A stretch of 64,000 bases of DNA from Cupriavidus pampae (GCF_914271485.1 NZ_CAJZAG010000005.1:372001-436000); one strand, 5' to 3'. Shown: positions 49,376 through 57,752, counted from the first letter of the stretch. Notes: generated from the sequence alone by a model not told the origin. Translations and numbers: made by a program.

Positions 49376-49399
49376 GGTGTCCTCTTCGTGGAGGACACC
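49376..49399 (+). promoter_or_regulatory. Inverted repeat covering the CGNR gene ribosome site
   Basis: GGTGTCCTC (49376-49384) and GAGGACACC (49391-49399) pair perfectly with a six-base loop. The right arm contains the GGAGG ribosome site and ends one base before the ATG at 49400. It may hide the ribosome site in the mRNA or be a DNA operator at the transcription start. Confidence 0.65.
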
Positions 49400-50041
49400 A
49401 TGGCACCTCGCGCGCCTTCTCAGACTGACCCCGCTTCTGACGCCAACTCGCACGCCGATGACGTGCACACCATGCCACGACTGCTGGCCGATCACGTCGC
49501 GCTCGATCTGATCAATACGGTTGGCATCGTGGACGGCGAACCCACCGACTACTGGCAATCCGATGCCGATGTGATGGCATGGCTCGGCCGCGCGGGTCTG
49601 CTGCCCGAAGGCGCGCCGGCGCGGACGCCGCCAAAAGGCCTGCTCGACGGCGCGCGCGCGCTGCGCGAGCCGCTGCGCCAGGCGATAGCGCGGCACAAGG
49701 CCGGCAAGAAACTCGATCTCGCTTGGCTCAACGTGGCGCTTGCCGCGGGTGGCAGTCATCTTGCGACGCAGCTCGATGGCGACGGCAACGTCGTGATGAC
49801 GCGCGTCTATACGATGGAGACCGCCGCGCATTACCTCGTGCCGCTGGCCGAGGCTATTGCCGATCTGTTCGTCCACGGTGATTTCACGCTGGTCAGGAAA
49901 TGCGAGAGCGATAGCTGCATCCTCTGGTTCTACGACCGTACGCGCTCGCATCGGCGACGCTGGTGCAGCATGGCGCTTTGCGGCAATCGCCACAAGGTGG
50001 CGGCGTTTCGGCGCCGTGAGGCAGGTGATGGCGAGGTCTAG
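49400..50041 (+). CDS. CGNR zinc-finger (ABATE domain) regulator
   Basis: The 213-residue protein has an N-terminal stress-sensing ABATE domain (ALDLINTVGIVDGEPTDYWQ) and a C-terminal CGNR zinc finger: Cys168, Cys173, Cys189 and Cys194 followed by GNR. The family consists of DNA-binding regulators. The ATG at 49400 follows GGAGG; the GTG at 49388 would overlap that site. Its promoter carries element A and the next gene carries element B, so it is a candidate regulator of the 31-bp element. Confidence 0.85.
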   Translation: MAPRAPSQTDPASDANSHADDVHTMPRLLADHVALDLINTVGIVDGEPTDYWQSDADVMAWLGRAGLLPEGAPARTPPKGLLDGARALREPLRQAIARHKAGKKLDLAWLNVALAAGGSHLATQLDGDGNVVMTRVYTMETAAHYLVPLAEAIADLFVHGDFTLVRKCESDSCILWFYDRTRSHRRRWCSMALCGNRHKVAAFRRREAGDGEV

Positions 50042-50049
50042 CCCCCTAT

Positions 50050-50096
50050 GTAACCTTCTAAATTCATCTTGACAGGTTACTCAGAAAGCCTAGAAT
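50050..50096 (+). promoter_or_regulatory. 31-bp element B with embedded promoter
   Basis: GTAAC at 50050-50054 and GTTAC at 50076-50080 are separated by 21 bp. A TTGACA box at 50069-50074 lies inside the element, with TAGAAT at 50091-50096 after a 16-bp spacer. This drives the alpha/beta hydrolase gene. A bound protein would block the -35 box. Confidence 0.8.
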
Positions 50097-50148
50097 TCGT
50101 TCCCAAGCGGCGCCAATGCCGTCCACCGAACCTATTCCGGAGCCAGCC

Positions 50149-51027
50149 ATGAGCGTGACCGCGCAACCTGATTCGCAAGTCCAGTATCGTTTCGCAGACG
50201 CCGACGGCGTGCGCGTGTTCTACCGTGAGGCCGGCGACGACGCCCTGCCGACGATGCTGCTGCTACACGGGTTCCCGACCTCGTCGCACCAGTTCCGCCA
50301 TCTGATTCCTCAGCTTGCGCAACACTTCCACGTGATTGCACCAGACCTGCCCGGCTTCGGCTTTACCGAAGTGCCTGACGCCCGCAACTACCGTTATAGC
50401 TTCGATAACCTCGCCAAGACAGTCGAGGCGTTTGTCGACGCCATCGGTCTGCAACGTTATGCGATGTATGTGTTCGACTACGGCGCGCCGACCGGCCTGC
50501 GCCTGGCAGTCGCGCATCCGGAGCGCGTGACGGGCCTGGTGTCGCAGAACGGCAATGCCTATCTGGAAGGACTCGGTGACGCATGGGCTCCAATCCGCAA
50601 CTACTGGGCGGACCCAAGCGCCGCCAATCGTAAGGTCGTCGCCGACGCGGTGCTGCATTTTGAAGGCACCAAGTGGCAGTACGTGCATGGCGTGGCCAAC
50701 CCGGACAGCGTTGCCCCGGAGGGCTATACGCTCGACGCAGCGTTGCTCGAGCGTCCCGGCAACAAGGACATCCAGATGGATCTGTTCCTCGACTACGCGA
50801 ACAACCTCAAGCTATATCCGGAGTTCCAGGCATTCTTCCGCAAGGCGCAGATTCCAACGCTGGCGATCTGGGGCAAGAACGACCCGTTCTTTATCCCGCC
50901 CGGCGCGGAAGCCTATCGGCGCGACAACCCGAACGCCGTGGTCGAGCTGCTGGATACAGGCCATTTTGCGCTGGAAACGCATGGCGAGTATATCGGCCAG
51001 CGGATCGTCGAGGTGTTGGGCCGTTGA
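50149..51027 (+). CDS. Alpha/beta hydrolase, epoxide-hydrolase/dehalogenase type
   Basis: The 292-residue hydrolase has oxyanion motif HGFP at 40-43, Asp110 as nucleophile in VFDYGAPTG, an acid in GKNDPFF and His in DTGHFALE. An Asp nucleophile points to epoxide hydrolase or haloalkane dehalogenase chemistry. The ATG at 50149 follows CGGAGCC; 50116 is possible. Its promoter is embedded in element B. Confidence 0.87.
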   Translation: MSVTAQPDSQVQYRFADADGVRVFYREAGDDALPTMLLLHGFPTSSHQFRHLIPQLAQHFHVIAPDLPGFGFTEVPDARNYRYSFDNLAKTVEAFVDAIGLQRYAMYVFDYGAPTGLRLAVAHPERVTGLVSQNGNAYLEGLGDAWAPIRNYWADPSAANRKVVADAVLHFEGTKWQYVHGVANPDSVAPEGYTLDAALLERPGNKDIQMDLFLDYANNLKLYPEFQAFFRKAQIPTLAIWGKNDPFFIPPGAEAYRRDNPNAVVELLDTGHFALETHGEYIGQRIVEVLGR

Positions 51028-51052
51028 CCGCATCGTAGCCGCGACGAACAGT

Positions 51053-51086
51053 GCTGTCGGGGCACGACAGAATGTGCCCCGACAGC
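51053..51086. terminator. Bidirectional hairpin between hydrolase and flgE
   Basis: Perfect 13-bp arms GCTGTCGGGGCAC and GTGCCCCGACAGC with an eight-base loop lie between convergent genes ending at 51027 and 51101. No T run is present. Confidence 0.65.
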
Positions 51087-51100
51087 TATGACAGCGTCTA

Positions 51101-52336
51101 TCAAATATTCACGAGCGTCTGCAGGACGGTATCCTGGGCTTTGATGGATTGCGCATTTGCCTGGTAGTTTCGCTGCGCCACAATCAAGTTCACCAGCTCG
51201 TTCGACAGGTCCACATTCGAACTCTCCACGTGGTTAGACTCGAGCGTACCCGCCGCACCGCCAGCGGCTCCCAGCAGCTCGGGGCCCGAGGCGCCGGTGG
51301 CGGACCATACATTGTTGCCTTCGGGCTTCAGGCCTTCGTCGTTGGCAAAGCGAGCCAGCGCAATAGTGCCAAGCGAACGGGTCTGCTCGTTGGAATACGA
51401 CCCAAGGATGGTGCCGTCCTCCTGCACGGAGAAGCCCAGCAAGGCACCAGACGCGAAGCCATTCTGCACGATCGACTTGGGATCGTTGTCCGCACCGAAC
51501 TGCGTGGTGCCGGCAAGGTTTATCGTCATGCTCATCGCGGAGGCGCCGTTGGCGGCCGGTAACGTCAGTGACGGATTGGCTGGCGTGGTGGATTGCATGA
51601 TGCCGGCATTATCGAACGACAGTGTTACCGGGGTCCCGCCCACGACATTGCCGTTGGCATCCAGTACCCGCATGGTCCAGTCGGTACCGCCTCCCACCGT
51701 CGGCGCGGCGCCCGATTTCGAGAAATAGGCGGTGAGCTGTACCTTGTTGCCAAGCGAGTCATAGGTAGTGATCGGCGTGGTGTAGTTGTACATGTCTTTA
51801 GTCGGCGGCACAGCGGGCGTCGGCGGTGCGGCAGGCGTCGAAACAAATGCCGCGGGTGGTACCGTACCGCGCGAGTCCAGCTGGAACTGAGCGGTAATCT
51901 GTGAGGTAGCGCGCGGCGGCAACTGAGCGTTGCTGATGGTGATCGGTTGTGGCACGCCCGTGGTCTGGCCGGCGGGGTAGCCTGTCACCTGAAGCCCACT
52001 GGCGTTGACCAGACGACCGTCATCCAGTTTGTTCAACTGCCCATTACGGGAGTAGAACACCTGCCCCTCCGGATCAACCAGTCGGAAGAATCCGCTGCCA
52101 TTGCTGATAGCCACATCGAGGTCGCGACCGGAAGCGGCGATGGTGCCGTTGTTGAAGGACTGCACGACCGAATTCACACTAACGCCCAAACCGATCTTCG
52201 AGCCAGCATAGACGTCCGAGAACTGTGCGGTCGCCGACTTGAAGCCAATCGTGTTGGCATTGGCAATGTTGTTGCCAATCACGTCCAAATTCGCCGCTGC
52301 GGCGTTCAGGCCGCTTACACCTTGACCAAAACCCAT
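51101..52336 (-). CDS. flgE: Flagellar hook protein FlgE
   Basis: The 411-residue hook subunit has the conserved N-terminal rod/hook motif (GLNAAAANLDVIGNNIANANT, then GFK) and the C-terminal ELVNLIVAQRNYQANAQ heptad helix. It forms the curved hook outside the cell after export by the flagellar type III system. The start matches the usual family N-terminus (MGFGQGVSGLN). It is 70 bases after flgD. No other flagellar gene is in the window, so the pair is isolated from the normal flgBCDEFGHIJKL operon. Confidence 0.95.
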   Translation of the reverse strand: MGFGQGVSGLNAAAANLDVIGNNIANANTIGFKSATAQFSDVYAGSKIGLGVSVNSVVQSFNNGTIAASGRDLDVAISNGSGFFRLVDPEGQVFYSRNGQLNKLDDGRLVNASGLQVTGYPAGQTTGVPQPITISNAQLPPRATSQITAQFQLDSRGTVPPAAFVSTPAAPPTPAVPPTKDMYNYTTPITTYDSLGNKVQLTAYFSKSGAAPTVGGGTDWTMRVLDANGNVVGGTPVTLSFDNAGIMQSTTPANPSLTLPAANGASAMSMTINLAGTTQFGADNDPKSIVQNGFASGALLGFSVQEDGTILGSYSNEQTRSLGTIALARFANDEGLKPEGNNVWSATGASGPELLGAAGGAAGTLESNHVESSNVDLSNELVNLIVAQRNYQANAQSIKAQDTVLQTLVNI

Positions 52337-52406
52337 AATTTTCCCCTTTGAAGGTTGCTATGCGATATCCGTCCGCCTCATGCGAACCGATTCAAAGAAT
52401 CGATCG

Positions 52407-53072
52407 CTACGAGATGCGACGGACGTCGTCCACATTGGCCGACGTACCATCCTCCAGATTCACAAGCACCCCGGTGCTATCGCCACTGATACCGCGGACC
52501 TTGCCGCTGACCAACGCGACGGGGCCGACATCCTTTCCGTCAGCCGTGCCGGTCACCTTGAATGCGTATTCGCCGTCTGGCACGGTGCCCCCCTGGTCGT
52601 TCTTGCCGTCCCACTCGATGTCATGCACACCAGCGGTCTGACCCTTCATGTCGATCGTCCGCACGACGCTGCCATTCTTGTCCAGCACTTGCACCTGCAC
52701 GGCGTCGGCAGTACTTGGGATGTCCACGGCGATCCTGGCTGCCACACCGTCGGCCACCGCGACTTTCGAGCCTGGCACCATCACCGAGCGGCCAATCAGG
52801 CTGGCCGAGTCCATCGCTCGAGTCGCTGCCGTCTGCGCTAGCAGGGCGTTCAACGTCTCATTGACGTTCTCCAGCCCGTTGACTGTGCTGATCTGCGCCA
52901 GTTGCGAAGTCAGCTGCGAGTTGTCCATCGGATTCAGGGGATCCTGATTGTTCATCTGCGTGACGAGCATCTTCAGGAAGTCGCTCTGAATATCTTTCGC
53001 GCTCGCGCTGTTCTTCTTCAGAGTGTCGTTGATCGAGGAGTTGCTACTGTCGTTATTGACGGGTAGAGACAT
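52407..53072 (-). CDS. flgD: Flagellar hook assembly scaffold FlgD
   Basis: The 221-residue hook cap has the conserved N-terminal DIQSDFLKMLVTQMNNQDP, then LNPMDNSQLTSQLAQISTV, and the C-terminal tudor-like and FnIII domains (WDGKNDQGGTVPDGEYAFKV). It caps the growing hook while FlgE assembles. A GCCGATAA box matching the sigma-28 -10 consensus is 29 bases upstream, although its -35 is poor. First gene of the isolated flgDE pair. Confidence 0.95.
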   Translation of the reverse strand: MSLPVNNDSSNSSINDTLKKNSASAKDIQSDFLKMLVTQMNNQDPLNPMDNSQLTSQLAQISTVNGLENVNETLNALLAQTAATRAMDSASLIGRSVMVPGSKVAVADGVAARIAVDIPSTADAVQVQVLDKNGSVVRTIDMKGQTAGVHDIEWDGKNDQGGTVPDGEYAFKVTGTADGKDVGPVALVSGKVRGISGDSTGVLVNLEDGTSANVDDVRRIS

Positions 53073-53100
53073 AGTGTTTGCGTGATGTCCTGGTTTCTCG

Positions 53101-53108
53101 TTATCGGC
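53101..53108 (-). promoter_or_regulatory. FliA (sigma-28) -10 box candidate
   Basis: GCCGATAA on the minus strand is an 8/8 match to the flagellar sigma factor -10 consensus, 29 bases before flgD. The expected TAAA -35 is absent (CTCT instead), so use is uncertain. Confidence 0.4.
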
Positions 53109-53138
53109 GTGACGCTACACGCCAGAGGTAACACGACA

Positions 53139-53169
53139 ATAACCTAGTCACATGGTTTGTGACGGTTAC
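53139..53169. promoter_or_regulatory. 31-bp element F, upstream of flgD
   Basis: ATAAC at 53139-53143 and GTTAC at 53165-53169 are separated by 21 bp, with an inner GTCAC/GTGAC palindrome. It lies 67 bases before flgD and about 260 before the flavoprotein gene; the target is not clear. Confidence 0.65.
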
Positions 53170-53328
53170 TAAACATGTTGGCCGAAGGATAAAACCATGG
53201 GCAAACTTGCTTTCGTCGATTAGAAACCACATCGCCACTTAGCTCTTCACATCTCGACTTATCACCAAATGCTAGTGTCTCGCCCCCCCTGACGGCCAAC
53301 GTCTTCACTCATCTACGGATCCAATTCA

Positions 53329-53376
53329 ATAACCACCATAGTATTAATTGACAAGTTATATTGTCATCAGTACTCT
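53329..53376 (+). promoter_or_regulatory. 31-bp element D with embedded promoter
   Basis: ATAAC at 53329-53333 and GTTAT at 53355-53359 are separated by 21 bp. TTGACA at 53348-53353 lies at the same internal position as in elements B and C. A weak -10 (TACTCT, 53371-53376) follows a 17-bp spacer. It serves the flavoprotein gene at 53427. Confidence 0.75.
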
Positions 53377-53426
53377 CGGCGCGTGGACTGGCGCCTTTCG
53401 TATGCGGCGTCGGCGGATGACGGTAA

Positions 53427-55190
53427 ATGGACGATATGCAGATCGAAGAGAGCGCCACGCTTGTCCCACACCCCTCGGTGGATCCCATCGACGGGCTTGT
53501 TGCGCCCTACTCGGTCCTGACGACTCGCCGACATCAGATGTTTCCCACACTGACGTCCGCCGAAGTGGATCGTATTCGTCCGTTTGGACGTGTGTGTGCG
53601 TGGGCCACCGGAGACTTTCTTTTCCAGATTGGCGATCCTGGTCCGGGGATGAATGTGGTCCTTACGGGGAAAGTCAAAGTGGTACAGCGCGATGGACTCG
53701 GCGGAAGCTACGTCATCAACGAGGCAGCTCCGGGGCAAACCGTCGCCGAAGTGGGACAGTTGAGCGGCAAGCCCGTTATCGTCGATTGCGTCGCGCTCGA
53801 GGACACTACGACCCTGGTGATACCGCCGGCTTGCCTGCGCGCGCTGATGGTGGCGGAAGCAGATCTTGGCGAGCGCATCATGCGCGCGATGATATTGCGG
53901 CGCGTCAACCTGATAGAACTCGGTGGCGGATTGGTGCTAGTGGGTCGGGGCACGCAACCGTTGCTGCTGGCGCTGCAGGCGTTCTTGCGGAGGAACACCT
54001 ACCCGCACAAAGTGCTCGATGTGGACGCCGATCGCGAAGCCATCGGCTTGCTTGACATCAGCAATGCCCCGGAAAGCGATTTCCCGATGGTGATCTGTCC
54101 CGATGGCTCGATACTCCGCGCGCCTGACGAGGGACAACTCGCTTCGTGCCTTGGCATCGTGCCGGAGTTTCATCAAGGGCATGTGTACGATGTGATCGTC
54201 GTCGGTGCGGGCCCCGCTGGCCTGGCAACCGCCGTGTACGCGGCGTCGGAAGGTCTGTCCGTGGCTGCAATGGACTGCAAGGCGCCGGGCGGCCAGGCAG
54301 GAGCCAGTGCACGCATCGAGAACTATCTCGGCTTTCCCACCGGTATCTCGGGTCAGGCGCTTGCCGGTCGCGCCTACGTGCAGGCCCAGAAATTCGGCGC
54401 ACACGTGGCCATCCCACTGGAAGTCAAGGCACTACATTGCGACGAGACGCCCATCCAGATCGAACTCCGCGACGGTCGCAAGATCCCCTCGCGCACGGTC
54501 GTGATTGCCAGCGGCGCGCAGTATCGTCGCGCGGATATCGTCGGCCTGGATAAGTACGAAGGTCGGGGCGTCTACTATTGGGCGTCGCCAGTGGAAGCCA
54601 AACTCTGCAAGGACGAGCATGTCATGCTGGTTGGCGGCGGTAACTCCGCTGGTCAGGCAGCGGTGTATCTGTCCGCCCATGCCGCTCAGGTCAATATACT
54701 GGTACGTGGGGACGGACTCAAGGCATCGATGTCGCGCTATCTCATTGACCGCCTGAAGACTTTGCCAAACGTCCATTTGTACACCCACGCGCAGATCGTC
54801 GGCATGGAGGGCGAAGGCTGGCTGGAGTCGGTGAACTACCGAGTGCGTGCCAAAGGAGAGCAGGTGCTAACCATGCCGATACGGCATGTGTTCTTGTTCA
54901 TCGGCGCCGCACCGAACACCGATTGGCTACATTCTTGCAACGTACACCAAGACGACAAGGGCTTCGTTCTGACCGGAAATGCCGCGCGGCAAGCATGCCA
55001 GCAGAGCGGAGACGGCGATACCTATACGCTGCAAACCAGCGTACCCGGCGTCTTCGCGATCGGCGACGTTCGTGCCGGATCGACCAAGCGCGTTGCCGCA
55101 GCTGTTGGCGAAGGCGCAGCGGCCGTTGCGCAGATCCACAGTTACCTTGCGGAGCTCGATCGAAAAACGTCGCCCGTAGCCGTGGTTTGA
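53427..55190 (+). CDS. cNMP-binding-domain flavoprotein, thioredoxin-reductase-like but lacking CxxC
   Basis: The 587-residue protein has three parts: a Crp-like cyclic-nucleotide-binding domain (about 40-165), a short thioredoxin-like linker (170-245) and a thioredoxin-reductase-type FAD/NAD(P)H module (GAGPAG at 260-265; GGQAG at 288-292; GGGNSAG at 403-409). Where thioredoxin reductase has its redox CATC pair this protein reads YYWAS (383-387), so it cannot act as a classical disulfide reductase. It may be a regulated oxidase or electron-transfer protein. Its promoter lies in element D. An alternative start is 53436. Confidence 0.88.
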   Translation: MDDMQIEESATLVPHPSVDPIDGLVAPYSVLTTRRHQMFPTLTSAEVDRIRPFGRVCAWATGDFLFQIGDPGPGMNVVLTGKVKVVQRDGLGGSYVINEAAPGQTVAEVGQLSGKPVIVDCVALEDTTTLVIPPACLRALMVAEADLGERIMRAMILRRVNLIELGGGLVLVGRGTQPLLLALQAFLRRNTYPHKVLDVDADREAIGLLDISNAPESDFPMVICPDGSILRAPDEGQLASCLGIVPEFHQGHVYDVIVVGAGPAGLATAVYAASEGLSVAAMDCKAPGGQAGASARIENYLGFPTGISGQALAGRAYVQAQKFGAHVAIPLEVKALHCDETPIQIELRDGRKIPSRTVVIASGAQYRRADIVGLDKYEGRGVYYWASPVEAKLCKDEHVMLVGGGNSAGQAAVYLSAHAAQVNILVRGDGLKASMSRYLIDRLKTLPNVHLYTHAQIVGMEGEGWLESVNYRVRAKGEQVLTMPIRHVFLFIGAAPNTDWLHSCNVHQDDKGFVLTGNAARQACQQSGDGDTYTLQTSVPGVFAIGDVRAGSTKRVAAAVGEGAAAVAQIHSYLAELDRKTSPVAVV

Positions 55191-55263
55191 GCCGCGCTGA
55201 TGCCATCTCCAATGCACAGTTGCTACACTGTCCGCTCCACGTATGCGATGTCAGGGCACACCC

Positions 55264-56169
55264 ATGGGCCGGCTTGAAGCAATAAGGATTTTCGCGAAGG
55301 TAGCGGAGACACAGAGTTTCTCCAAAACAGCGGACCTGATGGACATTCCACGCGGGTCGGTCAGCCGCACCATCCAGACGTTGGAGGAACAGCTCGACGT
55401 GCGGCTGCTCAGCCGCAGTACGCGACAGGTCAGCCTGACTGACGCGGGCAAGCTCTATTACGAGCGCTGCCAGCAGATTCTTACTGACCTCGCCGAAGTC
55501 GAGGCGCAACTGACGCAGACACGCACCGTCTCGCGAGGCACGGTACGCATCGACACGTCCGGCTCGATTGCCAGAGCCCTGGTGATACCGACACTCGAAG
55601 CGTTCTACAAGCAATATCCTGATATCGATGTACGTATTGGTATTGCGGATCGAAACATCGACCTGATTCAGGAGGGTGTGGATTTCGTGCTTCGCGCCGG
55701 CGCACTTGAGGAATCGAGCCTCGTCGCTCGCCGCGTGGCGAATGCGCGCATCACCACCTGTGCGTCCCCAACCTATCTGAAGCGCTGCGGCATACCAAAG
55801 ACCGTGGCCGATCTCGAACAGCATGTCGCCGTCAATTATGCGTCCCCCCGCACGGGGCGCATCCTTCCGTTTGAATTTCTCGACAACGGTCAGACGATCG
55901 CGATCGCCATGAGGGGCAGGCTGGCCGTGAACGAAGGCTCGTCCTATATCGAAAGCGCAGTCCGCGGACTTGGCATCATTCAACCGTCGCGGTTCTATGT
56001 CGCCGAGCACATCCGTGAAGGAAGGCTCGTCGAAATCCTTCCGCACGAAGCCACCGCGTCGGTCCCGCTATCGATCGTCTATCCAAACCGCAACCACATC
56101 AATTCGGCGGTGCGGACCTTCATGGACTGGCTAACCGAATCCCTGCGCACCAACCCCGACCTCGGATAG
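55264..56169 (+). CDS. LysR-family regulator
   Basis: The 301-residue protein has a helix-turn-helix (RLEAIRIFAKVAETQSFSKTA; PRGSVSRTIQTLEEQL) and an effector domain of the AaeR/CrgA-like branch. The ATG at 55264 gives the usual family N-terminus. It lies 73 bases after the flavoprotein gene on the same strand and is convergent with the quinone oxidoreductase gene. Its targets are unknown; no element of the 31-bp type precedes it. Confidence 0.85.
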   Translation: MGRLEAIRIFAKVAETQSFSKTADLMDIPRGSVSRTIQTLEEQLDVRLLSRSTRQVSLTDAGKLYYERCQQILTDLAEVEAQLTQTRTVSRGTVRIDTSGSIARALVIPTLEAFYKQYPDIDVRIGIADRNIDLIQEGVDFVLRAGALEESSLVARRVANARITTCASPTYLKRCGIPKTVADLEQHVAVNYASPRTGRILPFEFLDNGQTIAIAMRGRLAVNEGSSYIESAVRGLGIIQPSRFYVAEHIREGRLVEILPHEATASVPLSIVYPNRNHINSAVRTFMDWLTESLRTNPDLG

Positions 56170-56206
56170 CGCGGCCAACGCAACGCCGGCCACGCCGCCC
56201 TCGGAT

Positions 56207-57187
56207 TCACGCGTCGTCGTGCACGACGACCATCTTACCGTTCGCCTCATTGGCTTCCATCACTCGATGCGCTTCCCGGACATCATCGAAGCGGAAAATG
56301 CGCGATGGCTTCGCCTGATAGCGTCCGGCTGCAATGTCTGCAGCAATCGCCTGCAGCGGCACATCCGATACCGGAAACTGCGGCGATCCAAACACGAAGC
56401 TGCCGAAGAAGGTCAGGTACACACCGCTCGCCATCTGCAGAAGCGGATTGAAGTCGGGAATCGGATCGAGGCCACCTAACCAACCGGCAAGGCACACTTT
56501 GCCGCCACGACGCACGATCTTCAACGAATCGAGTACGACGCTGTTTCCAACGAGATCCAGCACTGCATCGATCTGCCCCTTATCGGAAAGCTGTTCCGAC
56601 AATTGCAGGTTCTCAAGCTCGCAGCGCATGACGCCGAGCTTTCGCAGCTTGTCGAACTGCGAGTCATCGATGCTCGTTGCAATGACTTTCGCTCCGGCGT
56701 TCACTGCCATATTGACCGCTGCCAGTCCGAATGATGACGTGGCGCCGCGAATGACGACAGTCTGTCCTGCCTGCAAATCGAGGTTTCGAAACAAGCATGT
56801 CCACGCCGTCGCGTACGTGATGGGAATCGCGGCAAGCTCCGCCCACGGAAGCTCCGACTCGATCGCCGCAACGTTGTGCACCGAGGCAAGCGTGTACTCC
56901 GCGTAGCTTCCGTTGATCGTCCTGCCGAGTCCGCCCATGAAAGCCGCAACCTTCGCCCCCACTGCGAACTCTCCACCCGGACACGCCTCCACGACACCCA
57001 CGCATTCAATGCCGCTGACGGGCGCCGCCTCTGCCCATTCACCGCGGCGCATATGCATCTCTGCATGATTGATACCAAATGCCTTGATCTTGATCAGCAC
57101 CGTACCGGGTACCGCTTGCGGCTTCGGGATGTCCTGATATTGAAGTGCATCCAGCCCGCCGAATCCGTTGAGAACAATTGCCTTCAT
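56207..57187 (-). CDS. Zinc-type alcohol dehydrogenase/quinone oxidoreductase
   Basis: The 326-residue MDR protein lacks the catalytic-zinc ligands, as in quinone oxidoreductases. It has the NADPH fold GATSSFGLAAVNMA and a typical N-terminus (MKAIVLNGFGGLDALQY). It reduces quinones or enones with NAD(P)H. The ATG at 57187 follows AGGAGG. Its promoter coincides with element C. The HxlR gene lies upstream on the same strand; HxlR proteins often control such reductases. Confidence 0.9.
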   Translation of the reverse strand: MKAIVLNGFGGLDALQYQDIPKPQAVPGTVLIKIKAFGINHAEMHMRRGEWAEAAPVSGIECVGVVEACPGGEFAVGAKVAAFMGGLGRTINGSYAEYTLASVHNVAAIESELPWAELAAIPITYATAWTCLFRNLDLQAGQTVVIRGATSSFGLAAVNMAVNAGAKVIATSIDDSQFDKLRKLGVMRCELENLQLSEQLSDKGQIDAVLDLVGNSVVLDSLKIVRRGGKVCLAGWLGGLDPIPDFNPLLQMASGVYLTFFGSFVFGSPQFPVSDVPLQAIAADIAAGRYQAKPSRIFRFDDVREAHRVMEANEANGKMVVVHDDA

Positions 57188-57219
57188 GACGCCTCCTGAG
57201 CGACTATGTCTGAGCCTCC

Positions 57220-57266
57220 ATCCTAGTTTTACGACGTAACTTGTCAATCGTTATTTAACAGGTTAC
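57220..57266 (-). promoter_or_regulatory. 31-bp element C with embedded promoter
   Basis: GTAAC at 57236-57240 and GTTAC at 57262-57266 are separated by 21 bp. On the minus strand TTGACA (57247-57242) and TAGGAT (57225-57220) have a 16-bp spacer and drive the quinone oxidoreductase. In this orientation it matches element B at 23 of 31 positions. Confidence 0.8.
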
Positions 57267-57347
57267 CACGTGGAGGCGTCGCAAAGCCTTGTCAGGAATG
57301 GATTGTTGTCTCGCTCGAATCAGTGTGCTGCGACCCGGATAGACGGA

Positions 57348-57752
57348 TCATTCCTCCATCAACTCCGACTGCGCGTCGAAATCCCGGCGCGAAGCTTCGA
57401 TAGCGGGTCTGTTGTCCGACATCCATGCCTCGACCGGTTGGAGGACTTCACGCAGGGAATGCCCGAGTTCGGACAGTCCATATTCGACGCGCGGAGGCAC
57501 GGACGGATAAACGGTACGCGCGATGAATCCATCGCGCTGCAGGTGCCTCAGCGTCACTACCAGCATGCGATGGGACACTCCATCGATCGTGCGGTGCAGG
57601 TCGTTGAAGCGCATGCAGCGTTCGCGTAACGCCACCAGAACGACGAACGTCCACTTGTCCCCGGTCCGCGAAAGGATCTCCCGCATATGGCGAAAATCGT
57701 CTGCATGGAGGCTGCTGGTGCGCACTGCACGGACATTGTACTGAGCTGACAT
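57348..57752 (-). CDS. HxlR-family transcriptional regulator
   Basis: The 134-residue winged-helix protein has the HxlR pattern ILSRTGDKWTFVVLVALRERCMRF, then HRMLVVTLRHLQRDGFIARTVYPSVPPRVEYGLS-type wing. HxlR regulators often respond to quinones, aldehydes or redox stress and repress nearby reductases. It lies upstream of the quinone oxidoreductase on the same strand, and element C lies between. It is one of two candidate readers of the 31-bp elements; its own promoter has none. Confidence 0.88.
   Translation of the reverse strand: MSAQYNVRAVRTSSLHADDFRHMREILSRTGDKWTFVVLVALRERCMRFNDLHRTIDGVSHRMLVVTLRHLQRDGFIARTVYPSVPPRVEYGLSELGHSLREVLQPVEAWMSDNRPAIEASRRDFDAQSELMEE

Larger units (their letters stand above)
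53073..53426. other. Intergenic region with two 31-bp elements
   Basis: This 354-base gap between divergent flgD and the flavoprotein gene holds no gene. It contains a sigma-28-like -10 (53101-53108), element F (53139-53169) and element D (53329-53359) with an embedded promoter. It is more AT-rich than its surroundings. Confidence 0.6.

Noticed and set aside
53427-55190. Thioredoxin reductase (trxB)
   Set aside because: The redox CxxC is replaced by YYWAS, so the name would be misleading.
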